Shown: one piece after another, positions 47,485-56,201 of the stretch
Position numbering within the stretch: the stretch's first letter is position 1
Layout: each line of letters begins with the position of its first letter
NCBI GenBank assembly: GCA_003249105.1
Contig: QBLT01000001.1
Coordinates: 1 to 64,000 of the forward strand
Direction of reading: 5' to 3'
Source: Leptolyngbya sp.
Lineage (GTDB): Bacteria; Cyanobacteriota; Cyanobacteriia; Phormidesmidales; Phormidesmidaceae
Length of the DNA: 64,000 nucleotides
The notes under the pieces: generated by a model
Told to the model about the DNA's origin: nothing
Seen by the model: the letters and a program-made list of their open reading frames with translations, nothing else
The model's database searches: none
Position numbers and translations under genes: made by a program

Positions 47485-50352
47485 CTAATTAACTGAACTT
47501 AAGGGTCGAGATGGAAGCTCCACTGATGGGTAAACATGGGTTAATTCGCGTTGCGCCAAAGCTTTTTCTTGCTCAACCAGATCGGCTATTCCGCCGCCAT
47601 TACGAATGGCATTGACGTAACATTCAGCAAATCTGGCCATCGCCTTAAATTTGCCTTCATGTCGGAGACGACTGAGCATCAAATCCCTCAGTTCTTGTTC
47701 GTCCGGGTTGTTAGCAACTGCTGCAATTTGAACTGCGCCAGGGTAAAAACGACAGTAGAGATATTGCCCATCTATGTCGAGCAGCCAATTTGAATAAAGC
47801 TCCGTCCTTTTCGGGAAAAATGCCTCCGTCGCATTCCTTGAGATCACCTCTCTGGGGTAGCCCAGCAATGTCTCAAAGGAGTCCACCGCCACGGCCTGGA
47901 TACGGCCAATCATCTTGGTGCTCATGTTCTGCATGACCTTGGCCCCAGACACTGACTTCATGATGGTGTCTGGATCTTGGGCCGACAGCATGACGCGAAT
48001 GCCAGCCTTGGCACCGTTCGCACATAACCGGCCAATCAGTTGAGAAATCGTTTTGTATTCAAAGAGGATCGGTGACTCATCAATAAAGAAAATTGACTTT
48101 GGGCTGCCCAGGGCGCGGCGAAGGGCAGCAGAATAGGCAGATAGAGAAAGAATCGCGGCCTCATTTTCGTTGCTCAAGTTTCTCAGAGCAAAGACCAGTA
48201 GTTGTGCATCAGTCCGGAAGGAGCTAGCTCGACCGATCGCCTTGCCAATCCGCGATTTAAGCCAATAATTCAGCTGAAGCTTGATATGGCTGGCAGCATT
48301 GGCAATTTCATCACTCCCGCTTTCCTCAAGCTCCAGCTTCTCGAAGGAGCAGAACTCGATAAAATCTTCAAGGGTGGGCATCCGTTTCCAGGCCTCACTG
48401 CCGAATCCATCCGATTCAGCCGCTCTGTATCGACTCAAGATTTCGGCATCGACAAAGAATTTACTCAAGGCTCTGCCGATCAAGCTCCTCACCGTTTGCT
48501 CAAGCAGCTGTTGGTTCTCGGTGGAGGGCAACACCATCGTGACCAGGGCAGACTCCAGGAACGAAACATAGTCCTGCATTCGTTCATCGCGATCTTCGAG
48601 GCTCAGACCGGTGAGCGTTGGCAGCTCCAGCAGGTTGTTGGACTCTCGCCCAATATCGAAATAGGCGGCATGGTCGCCCAGGAATTTAGCGTAGTCAGTA
48701 AAGGTGGAGGTGCCATCCGGTTTGGGATAGTCCAGGCATACGATGGGGTAACCCTTCGCCAGAAACATGGACAGCATCCCTGACACACATACCGATTTAC
48801 CTGATCGGGTGGTGCCAAAAACAGCAATGTTGCGATGCTCACCAATGAAATCGATCTTGACCGGGCTCCCACCCTCGTCTGCAATCAGTTCAAAGCCCTG
48901 CCTACTGACCTGGCGAGTCATGGTGAACGGAATCAGTCCGGGAGCCTCGCTGCTGAGGTAGGTCTGTGTCCGGTTGTACGGGGACATCAGCAGCTTCTCC
49001 CAGGCCAGCGTTGGATGACACTGTAGCCACTGCTGCCACGCCACCTCGGGTTCTCTGACCACCTTCGCAGGCAGTAGAAAGCACTCGGCCATGTGCCGAC
49101 AGGCTTCCGTCAGCCTGGCCCGGCTGGAGCGATGAATCACCATCACCGTGGCAATTTTGACGGGGATCGCGCCTTCGATAATTTGTGCCGTCGCCTCCAC
49201 TGACTTTTGCACCTTAAGGGCAGCCCCCACGTCAATGGAGTTGGAGCTTGCCGCCGCTGTGGCAGCATTGTTCGACTGTTTAATCAGCCGCTGCATTTGA
49301 GTTTTGACAATAGCCTGATTTGCAGGGGAAACCTGGCAGAAAATCTCGGTGTCCACCACCTGATGGCGGCACAGCACGTCCCAGAGATACCTCAACTGGG
49401 CGCGCATGTTGGAGAATCCCGCAGGCTTGGCCACAAAAGGCATGACGGCAACGTATTTGCCCCGCACCTTAACCCAGGCGCGATCCGCATCGGGGACGGT
49501 CATCTCACCGCCCTCACCCTGGATCAACAGCGATTTTGGATCGTATTCGTTGGTGACAGCTTCCGTGATCGTCTGCCCATCGAACGTAAGAGGGTTGGGG
49601 ACCTCGGGGGGCTGATTCGTATTGAAAATATCCCAGGTCTTTCCCCAAAGATCGTCAGCAGACATGGGGGTAATTTCAAGCCCCATCTTGATGGCCAGCA
49701 GAGACTCCCAACGCATGTAGCCCTCTTCAAAGGCAGCGCTAAACATTTCCTCGAACCGCCTCAAGATGACGTTTTTACCCTTACCCTTAAACCCTTCCCA
49801 GAATGAAACCAGCGAGGCCAGAGCTCTCTCAATTGGGTCAGCCTCGGCCCCAGCGCGATCATCCCCCGCAATGGTATAGGTGCAGTAAATGGTCATGGTT
49901 TTGACCTTGCGCACCCCTTGACTGGCCAGGTCTTGGGCACGTTTCTTTTCGCTGAGCAAAATGAGCTTGATCTCAGCTGATGGGGCCGACGCAATGAGCT
50001 CATCGAGCTCAGTCTGGCGATCGCGATCGGTAGCAAAGCTGCTGAGCTGAACCGTCATCGTGCCATTGCGAGGCAGTTCCTTGAGTCCAGACTCTAGTCG
50101 TTCGACAGTAGGGAAAATTTGCTCAGACCGCAACGTGTCGTGAAGGCCGCGACAGGTAAATCCAAACACCAGGCGATAGCTATTTTTGTGAGATAAAAGA
50201 GCTGCTCCTACACTCCGGCCTTTCATCTTGAACTTGACAAAGGTTCTGAGGCTGCAAAAATCTTCAAATGCCTTGAGCGTCGTCTTTGTCGATCCACCCT
50301 TTGATGACTTAAGAGACTTTATATTGCGTTTTCCGAGCTTTCCACTTGCCAT
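47485..50352 (-). CDS. VirB4/TraC-family T4SS ATPase
   Basis: 955 aa; 'RNIAVFGTTRSGKSVCVSGMLSMFLAKGYPIVCLDYPKPDG', 'KSIFFIDESPILFEYKTISQLIGRLCANGAKAGIRVMLSAQDP'. Confidence 0.88.
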   Translation of the reverse strand: MASGKLGKRNIKSLKSSKGGSTKTTLKAFEDFCSLRTFVKFKMKGRSVGAALLSHKNSYRLVFGFTCRGLHDTLRSEQIFPTVERLESGLKELPRNGTMTVQLSSFATDRDRQTELDELIASAPSAEIKLILLSEKKRAQDLASQGVRKVKTMTIYCTYTIAGDDRAGAEADPIERALASLVSFWEGFKGKGKNVILRRFEEMFSAAFEEGYMRWESLLAIKMGLEITPMSADDLWGKTWDIFNTNQPPEVPNPLTFDGQTITEAVTNEYDPKSLLIQGEGGEMTVPDADRAWVKVRGKYVAVMPFVAKPAGFSNMRAQLRYLWDVLCRHQVVDTEIFCQVSPANQAIVKTQMQRLIKQSNNAATAAASSNSIDVGAALKVQKSVEATAQIIEGAIPVKIATVMVIHRSSRARLTEACRHMAECFLLPAKVVREPEVAWQQWLQCHPTLAWEKLLMSPYNRTQTYLSSEAPGLIPFTMTRQVSRQGFELIADEGGSPVKIDFIGEHRNIAVFGTTRSGKSVCVSGMLSMFLAKGYPIVCLDYPKPDGTSTFTDYAKFLGDHAAYFDIGRESNNLLELPTLTGLSLEDRDERMQDYVSFLESALVTMVLPSTENQQLLEQTVRSLIGRALSKFFVDAEILSRYRAAESDGFGSEAWKRMPTLEDFIEFCSFEKLELEESGSDEIANAASHIKLQLNYWLKSRIGKAIGRASSFRTDAQLLVFALRNLSNENEAAILSLSAYSAALRRALGSPKSIFFIDESPILFEYKTISQLIGRLCANGAKAGIRVMLSAQDPDTIMKSVSGAKVMQNMSTKMIGRIQAVAVDSFETLLGYPREVISRNATEAFFPKRTELYSNWLLDIDGQYLYCRFYPGAVQIAAVANNPDEQELRDLMLSRLRHEGKFKAMARFAECYVNAIRNGGGIADLVEQEKALAQRELTHVYPSVELPSRPLSSVN

Positions 50353-50385
50353 GCGCTTGACTCTCTGATTGTGCCAAAACGTTTC

Positions 50386-50781
50386 TCAGAAATAATTTAC
50401 CCTTGGCCGATTTCTGGAATTTTTGGGTGTTTTTCTTCGCTTTGCTCGTTTTTGAATCTTCTTGCGCGGATTGAGGTCAGGGTACGGCGCGAGTGGCGTG
50501 AAATAAGCAAGATGGCCGTAGCACCAGCTAGGAGGTGAATGAAACTTGGAGAGGAAACGGGATGCATCAGACCCCGTCAGCACCCACCAGGTCGCCACCC
50601 CCCAGCCGATGCACAAAATAGTCGGTATCCATCCAGCCCCAAAAATTCGATTGACAATAACGATGTTGAACAGGGCAATCACACACCAGGGAATCAACTG
50701 GTCTGCCGGAATCGGCCCAAACCCTGGCTTCATATTGATCGCCCCGTTTACCGGGACAAAATCGTCGGGGTGTCCCAACAT
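50386..50781 (-). CDS. VirB3/TraL-like small membrane protein
   Basis: 131 aa with two adjacent TM segments, basic C-terminus, directly upstream of virB4-like. Confidence 0.5.
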   Translation of the reverse strand: MLGHPDDFVPVNGAINMKPGFGPIPADQLIPWCVIALFNIVIVNRIFGAGWIPTILCIGWGVATWWVLTGSDASRFLSKFHSPPSWCYGHLAYFTPLAPYPDLNPRKKIQKRAKRRKTPKNSRNRPRVNYF

Positions 50782-50920
50782 GGAGGATTAGTCTCTGCTG
50801 AAGAATAGAGTTGTATAACCGTTTGCCCTTACATCCCAATGACCATCGCTCTAGCCACAGCCATTGGGATGGGAGTCGCGTCATACCAGGCATCGCTTGT
50901 ATCGAGCTAACCACCACGGG

Positions 50921-51586
50921 CTAGGCTCCACCAATTACCAGGGTCGCCAGCACATCCCCAATGACCACCGCCATAACGATAATCATGGGAGCGCGGGCCA
51001 GCTGCTGCCAATCGTCATCATTTCTGGCCGATTGAATAACGCGCACCAGAGAAACCGCGATATAGAGCAAAAACAGCGCTCGAATTACCCCAAACACCAG
51101 GGGAACAACATCCCCAGCATCAGGGAAAGTGGTATTAAAGAAATCTTCAGCTACCTGGAAGAACTGCGCAAACAACGGGTTCGTTTGGCTCATCCAGAGG
51201 CTGGAACCAAAGAGGAGGCCCAGCACCAGCCGAAAGACACGGGGGGAGCCAATCTTCTTCAAGATGCGACTAGCGATAACATCCTTTTTCGCGGCCCGAC
51301 GCAGAATCATCGCCACAGCCATGCACAGGCCAGAGCCGATCGCCATAGTGGGGGATAACTGGAGCAGTCGGAGTCCGGCAAAACCGCCAACCGCAAGCCA
51401 GGGCAGCACCTTAAAAACGGTACAGAGGAATCGATTTTCGGATAGAGCCTTAAACAAATTGCCTTGGCTAACCGATAGCGCACGGGCAATGCCTCGATCT
51501 CTCATGCCTTTGACAACCTTGGCTGAGAAGCGAGAAACCGCTGTCCGTTCTTCAATACTCAAAGGTTTGAGCGTAGTTGTGTTCAT
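50921..51586 (-). CDS. VirB2-like pilin precursor with long N-terminal extension (candidate)
   Basis: Start MNTTTLKPLSIEERTAV at 51586; possible signal peptidase site near 'NPLFA|QFFQ'; two TMs in the last ~90 aa; next to virB3-like and virB4-like genes. Confidence 0.45.
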   Translation of the reverse strand: MNTTTLKPLSIEERTAVSRFSAKVVKGMRDRGIARALSVSQGNLFKALSENRFLCTVFKVLPWLAVGGFAGLRLLQLSPTMAIGSGLCMAVAMILRRAAKKDVIASRILKKIGSPRVFRLVLGLLFGSSLWMSQTNPLFAQFFQVAEDFFNTTFPDAGDVVPLVFGVIRALFLLYIAVSLVRVIQSARNDDDWQQLARAPMIIVMAVVIGDVLATLVIGGA

Positions 51587-51863
51587 AGCGGAACCACAGG
51601 GAAAAGGGATAGGTGGATCAAACTGGAGGTTCAACCCTGGAGCAACCCTATCAACCGAATTTCGCCCCCATGTCGCAAGCGCCCTTTTTCTGACTAAGTT
51701 TGTCTGCGAGTCATCTGACCACACACGCGAGATGAAGAAATGTTAAAAAATATTTCGAAATACTCCTATTAGCGGCGACTCCCAAAGAAACCTAAAGGCT
51801 TCGGGCTATACCCAATAAAGCTTGGAAAGATTACCGAAAGTAGTAACTTAGAGGCTTGATGTC

Positions 51864-52775
51864 GTGAGAGCACTTATGGTCTGCAACGAGCCTGAACATC
51901 TAGCCACCTTGGCGAAATGCCTGGATGAAGCAGGTCACGAGGTCAACATCTGTAGCTGCGAGGCGTCGCTAACTGTCATCGGCCAGGACAAGCCAGACCT
52001 GATCTTTGTCGCCATTTGGAATATCCTGTCGCTGCCCAGCTTTTTCCTGCAATTTCAACGGTTGTATGCACCGCTGAATAATGGCTACAGCCCGGTTATC
52101 ATCGCCATCACTAATCACGAGTCGCTAGATGTTGGGCACCTCTACAACATGGGGTTTGACCTTGTTGCCGAGATGCCCGTCAGAGAGCCGGTGCTGATGG
52201 CCCAAGTGGCCGCCATCGATCGCAGAATGGGCTTATCTCGCAGGACAGTGACCTCAGATCACCTGCTTGTCAACCTGCACACCCACGATGTCTTTGTTAA
52301 AACCCAGCAGGGAAGACTGCTGGCCCACCTGAGCATCGGGCAAGTCCAGTTCATCTTGCTCAAGTATTTTATGCAGTACCCAAAACGAATCTGGACGCGA
52401 CCAGAGCTGCTAGAGCGCTTGGGCGAAGAAGTGGAATCCACCAGGATCATGGACACCTTTGACCTTCGCTTGATTGATGGCAACGTTTACCGCCTACGAA
52501 GAGCCATAAAAACTGCGCTTGACGGCCTTGTCGAGCCCTGGCAAGTAGGTCAGGGGTTTCGAGAAGCCTTTTTGCACACCGAGAGGTCGGGAGGCTATTT
52601 CTTTTGTGATGCGATCGTGCTGCACCAAGACATAACCCCAGTCATCAAGAGCACGGCCCCAATGCAATATTTGCCCTGTGCCACCTGTGGCCGCACCACC
52701 CCGGAAGGCTGCACCCAGTGCCTGGCGGGACAAATCCTCACCAGGCCAGCGCTTCTCCCTAAAGGCCAAGGCTAA
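51864..52775 (+). CDS. Atypical response-regulator-like protein: degenerate receiver + winged helix + C-terminal zinc-ribbon
   Basis: 'MRALMVCNEPEHLATLAKCLDEAGHEV...KPDLIFVAIWN' (phosphoacceptor Asp missing), wHTH 'RIWTRPELLERLGEEV...DGNVYRLRRAI', C-terminal 'CATCGRTTPEGCTQC'. Confidence 0.7.
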   Translation: MRALMVCNEPEHLATLAKCLDEAGHEVNICSCEASLTVIGQDKPDLIFVAIWNILSLPSFFLQFQRLYAPLNNGYSPVIIAITNHESLDVGHLYNMGFDLVAEMPVREPVLMAQVAAIDRRMGLSRRTVTSDHLLVNLHTHDVFVKTQQGRLLAHLSIGQVQFILLKYFMQYPKRIWTRPELLERLGEEVESTRIMDTFDLRLIDGNVYRLRRAIKTALDGLVEPWQVGQGFREAFLHTERSGGYFFCDAIVLHQDITPVIKSTAPMQYLPCATCGRTTPEGCTQCLAGQILTRPALLPKGQG

Positions 52776-53310
52776 AGGCCGATGGCCGAGCTATGAAGGC
52801 AACTTTGCCCTGAATGCGCTCCGCAGGTACCGGGCCAAGATGGCGAGAGTCATAGGAATGCTCCCGGTTATCGCCCATCAAAAAATAGTGCCCAAAAGGA
52901 ACTTTAACTAAAGCTAGATTATCGTCATGCCTAACGGTATAGGGTTCTGAGAGTACCTGACCGTTGACATAGACATCACCATTGAGGATTTGTACCTCAT
53001 CTCCCGGCAGCCCCACAACTCGTTTGACGAAGCGAACTTTTTCTTTATTGAAGAGACCACCTCTAAAGCCAGAGTCAAAGGCTACGATATCGCCCCGCTC
53101 TGGATCTTTGGTGAAATACTGCATGTTGTTCACCAGGACGCGATCGCCCTCCCGCAAGGCAGGCTCCATCGACCCGCTAGGAATGTGGCTAATAGGGGCA
53201 AGTAACCGGAGGGCCAACAGCAGCGGAACACCAATGCTGCCGATCACGGCCACATCCGCTAGTGACGCTCGAATTATTTTCGCCTCACCAGGGCTAATCA
53301 ATTGCACCAT
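52759..53310 (-). CDS. Signal peptidase I (LepB/TraF-like)
   Basis: 'ISHIPSGSMEPALREGDRVLVN', 'RGDIVAF...KEKVRFVKRVVGLPGDEV', 'LMGDNREHSYDSRHLGPVP'. Confidence 0.9.
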   Translation of the reverse strand: MVQLISPGEAKIIRASLADVAVIGSIGVPLLLALRLLAPISHIPSGSMEPALREGDRVLVNNMQYFTKDPERGDIVAFDSGFRGGLFNKEKVRFVKRVVGLPGDEVQILNGDVYVNGQVLSEPYTVRHDDNLALVKVPFGHYFLMGDNREHSYDSRHLGPVPAERIQGKVAFIARPSAFSLGL

Positions 53311-53319
53311 TGTTTACTC

Positions 53320-53643
53320 CTAAAATAGCGCTATGAAGTCAGCAACTTTCGCAGAGAGCGACCCTGAAAGCAGCTCAATGTTGGCCAGTAATTTCATCTG
53401 AGACACATTCAATGGGCGACCAGAAAACCGGTCGCAAATGTCTTCTAAATCTCGCGTCACCTCAACCAAATCAGTCAGCAGATTTGGCTTTCGGCAAGGC
53501 GACCAGGAGTCATCGGCATCGTCTAGCAGTTCACTAAGCAAAGGGCCAAACAAGTCGATGGCGGCAGCATCCCGCCCTAGCGGCCCATTCTGCATCGAAC
53601 CGTCATCCCCTGTTCCAATCTCCATACCTGCCTTCCATTGCAC
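53320..53643 (-). CDS. Small hypothetical protein
   Basis: 107-aa ORF close to the signal peptidase gene. Confidence 0.45.
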   Translation of the reverse strand: MQWKAGMEIGTGDDGSMQNGPLGRDAAAIDLFGPLLSELLDDADDSWSPCRKPNLLTDLVEVTRDLEDICDRFSGRPLNVSQMKLLANIELLSGSLSAKVADFIALF

Positions 53644-54021
53644 TAAGTCGGACTATAAATTCCGAATATCGCCGACATGTCGTGACCATATTGCCGCAGG
53701 CATCAAGATACGATTCTTAAGATAGTTCAGTAAGTTGCCAAGTTTAGTATTGGGGATAGTGTCAGCAGATCGAAAATGTACAGTGCATGAGCCAACCTAC
53801 ATCAACACTCCGGAAAGTTTTTCAGGGTGGGGTTGGAGAAAAGCTATCCACCGCCAAGAGTGCAAGTGTATGAAACAACAGTCCAGACAGTTTTAGCAAC
53901 GAAGCTACAAGGCTTACAGGGCGGTCACCCCAGTAATCGCCCATTTGCATCAAGGTTAGCTTGCAGGATGACGTTGATTTAAATACCTTGGGCAACGTAG
54001 GCTCTGGCTTACAGGCAATAT

Positions 54022-54432
54022 TCAGGGCGATTTTCTGTCCGGAATGTTGTTCAAAATAACCTCATACTCAAACTGAGCAAAAAAATCTTTCAACGAAAGG
54101 CTATTCCCTGCGGCCAATTTCTTTATTCCGGCCCACCCGTCATCAGTGACCCATGCCGCATGGCGAATCAGATCGTGACTGGAAGGTGACGCAGCACGGG
54201 TTACAGGCAATGTGAGAATGAAGTGGGCGCGACCGAGCAACTCAACCAACTCGGAGCGACTCACTGAAAACTGAATAGCTAGGGCATCAATCCGAGCGAT
54301 CGCCTCTGAGGTTGCCAGAATGTGCCTCAACTTCTTTTTCGCCCCGTAGCGGGGTGATGGAGAAGTCAAATTCAGCAGGCTTCTATCGCTCACAAGTAAA
54401 CCATTCGCCCCCGCCAGATCACTATACAGCAC
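54022..54432 (-). CDS. Putative ribbon-helix-helix regulator
   Basis: 'RHILATSEAIARIDALAIQFSVSRSELVELLGR' resembles an RHH/CopG DNA-binding motif. Confidence 0.45.
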   Translation of the reverse strand: MLYSDLAGANGLLVSDRSLLNLTSPSPRYGAKKKLRHILATSEAIARIDALAIQFSVSRSELVELLGRAHFILTLPVTRAASPSSHDLIRHAAWVTDDGWAGIKKLAAGNSLSLKDFFAQFEYEVILNNIPDRKSP

Positions 54433-54541
54433 AACACCAATACCAAGGCAGAGAAGACTGATATATTCATTATTACATTGGTATTGACTATTCTATAGCA
54501 ATGTAATATATTCGGATGGTAGACCTAAGTAGGTGGCATGG

Positions 54542-54709
54542 ATGGATGCAAAGATCAGGCGCGTCAAGCGGTCGGCTAAGTGCATCCAGCGCCTCGTCGG
54601 GGACATCTCGGAATCGCCAGCGGTGATTGAGAATCCTGACCTCAACGTTGTACTGGAAAGGATTTCGCGCCACATTGAGGAAATTCAATCTTCAATTGAG
54701 GCTGGATAG
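54542..54709 (+). CDS. 55-aa small ORF (below ORF track cutoff)
   Basis: MDAKIRRVKRSAKCIQRLVGDISESPAVIENPDLNVVLERISRHIEEIQSSIEAG; protein-like helical composition. Confidence 0.45.
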   Translation: MDAKIRRVKRSAKCIQRLVGDISESPAVIENPDLNVVLERISRHIEEIQSSIEAG

Positions 54710-54745
54710 AGGAACACGTGAAGCCTTCAGTACAGGAACACGGCT

Positions 54746-55018
54746 ATGGACGCCTACGAAGATACCCAATGGGATAAAGATTACCGTCGCGCCTATACGT
54801 ATGCCCTGGCCCAGATCGGACTAGCTATGCACGCCGACGCAGCAGGACGCCTCTACGCCGACGCCGTGGCTTGCCTTAGGGGCCAGAGGCAGTTGAAGGA
54901 GGTCGATGGTTGCTGGGAATGGGTGGCAGGGCCATTTTGCTCAGCTGATAGCTTCACGACCCAGGCCGATACGATTGCAGGTTTTGAGGAAGCTATTTTC
55001 GAACTAGTGGAATGGTAG
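54746..55018 (+). CDS. Small hypothetical protein
   Basis: 90 aa, protein-like composition, same direction as parAB. Confidence 0.5.
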   Translation: MDAYEDTQWDKDYRRAYTYALAQIGLAMHADAAGRLYADAVACLRGQRQLKEVDGCWEWVAGPFCSADSFTTQADTIAGFEEAIFELVEW

Positions 55019-55029
55019 GCATAGCAAGG

Positions 55030-55262
55030 ATGACGACAAAGCGTGATCGCATTGACACCCTCATGAAAAATCACCTCTGGCTAGAGGTGCGTTACTACCC
55101 TAAGGGCACCTACGGGGCTATAAATCAGCGGCGAGGGAATTCAGAAGCCTCACCAAGCCCTACCGCACCCGCGCCAGTTTCACCAGCCCAGACCGTGCTC
55201 TGGCCCACGCCAAGCAGCTTATGGTCGCACTGCCCCAGGAGAATGACGGAGTGCCGTTTTGA
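55030..55262 (+). pseudogene. Frameshifted small ORF
   Basis: MTTKRDRIDTLMKNHLWLEVRYYPKGTYGAINQRRG continues after a -1 shift near 55137 as EFRSLTKPYRTRASFTSPDRALAHAKQLMVALPQENDGVPF*. Confidence 0.4.
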
Positions 55263-55367
55263 GTCAGCACCGCAGCCATGAGATCGCCCCGAGTCAGCAA
55301 GGGTAACGCCGCCGCTTAAAAAACCGGATTTTTAGATGTATTCTTGCACTTACACTGAGGTCTTGAG

Positions 55368-56201
55368 ATGACACAAGTACGATTAGCTATCATGTCCTGC
55401 GCCGGAGGGACAGGTAAATCGACAGTGGCCACTAACCTGGCGTATTCGCTTGCCTGTCTGGGGCAGAGCGTCTGCCTCATTGACTGCGACAGCAACGGCA
55501 CAGCCGCGCTTTTTACCGGCCTGGAGAACCCCAGTGCTATTGGGGAAACTCTAGTTGCAGCACTTCAGTCAGGGTTTAAGGGGCCATGGCCCCTTAAACC
55601 TGTATGGAGGGACTACGGAATTGAAAAAGTTGATGCTGTTCTGGGTGGCCACTTTCTCAACGAGGGTGCCAGGCAGATTCTGAAGGAGCCCCGCGCCGCA
55701 TACCTCTTGGCCGATGCGATCGAAGACGCGCCACTCCCCCATGATGTGGTTATTTTTGATTGCCCAGGAACCATAGAGCAGTTTCACCAAATGGTTCTCC
55801 CAGCCTGCAACCAAATCTTGATCGTGCTCAAGCCGGACACAAAGGACATAAACGCTGGGTTTGGCTTAATCCAGTGGATTGCGGAATTTAGCAGGGATTT
55901 GCGCCTGAAGCCTAAGCCCAAGATACTTGGAGTCCAACCAAACGCTTTTGATAAAGATGCAGCTATGCATCGTGAATGCTTGGCTGATGGGCCAGGCATT
56001 GAGGATTCCTTGCCGGTGGTGCTGCGATCACTGCCAGAGCCCATCCATGTCTTCCCCGCGATCCAGCAAACTAGGTACTTAACCAACGCCGGAGCGGTAG
56101 GATTACCCCTGCGCCTGTATCGCAGCGATCGCACCACTTGGAAGATCGCGGGGCTTTTTGAGGCTTTGGCTAAAGCTGTAATGGAGGCTGATCATGGCTA
56201 A
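55368..56201 (+). CDS. parA: ParA-family partition ATPase
   Basis: Deviant Walker A 'SCAGGTGKSTVATNLAYSLACLGQSVCLIDCDSNGTAA', 'DVVIFDCPGTIEQFHQMVLPACNQILIVLKPD'; overlaps parB. Confidence 0.88.
   Translation: MTQVRLAIMSCAGGTGKSTVATNLAYSLACLGQSVCLIDCDSNGTAALFTGLENPSAIGETLVAALQSGFKGPWPLKPVWRDYGIEKVDAVLGGHFLNEGARQILKEPRAAYLLADAIEDAPLPHDVVIFDCPGTIEQFHQMVLPACNQILIVLKPDTKDINAGFGLIQWIAEFSRDLRLKPKPKILGVQPNAFDKDAAMHRECLADGPGIEDSLPVVLRSLPEPIHVFPAIQQTRYLTNAGAVGLPLRLYRSDRTTWKIAGLFEALAKAVMEADHG

Noticed and set aside
28000-53700. Relaxase (MOB) and VirB11-like genes
   Set aside because: None recognised in this window despite a large T4SS; they may lie outside, so self-transmissibility is not claimed.
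55573-55600. Calling the parA palindrome a bona fide telomere resolution site
   Set aside because: It lies within an intact parA ORF and the only protelomerase signal in the window is a broken fragment; kept only as one hypothesis.
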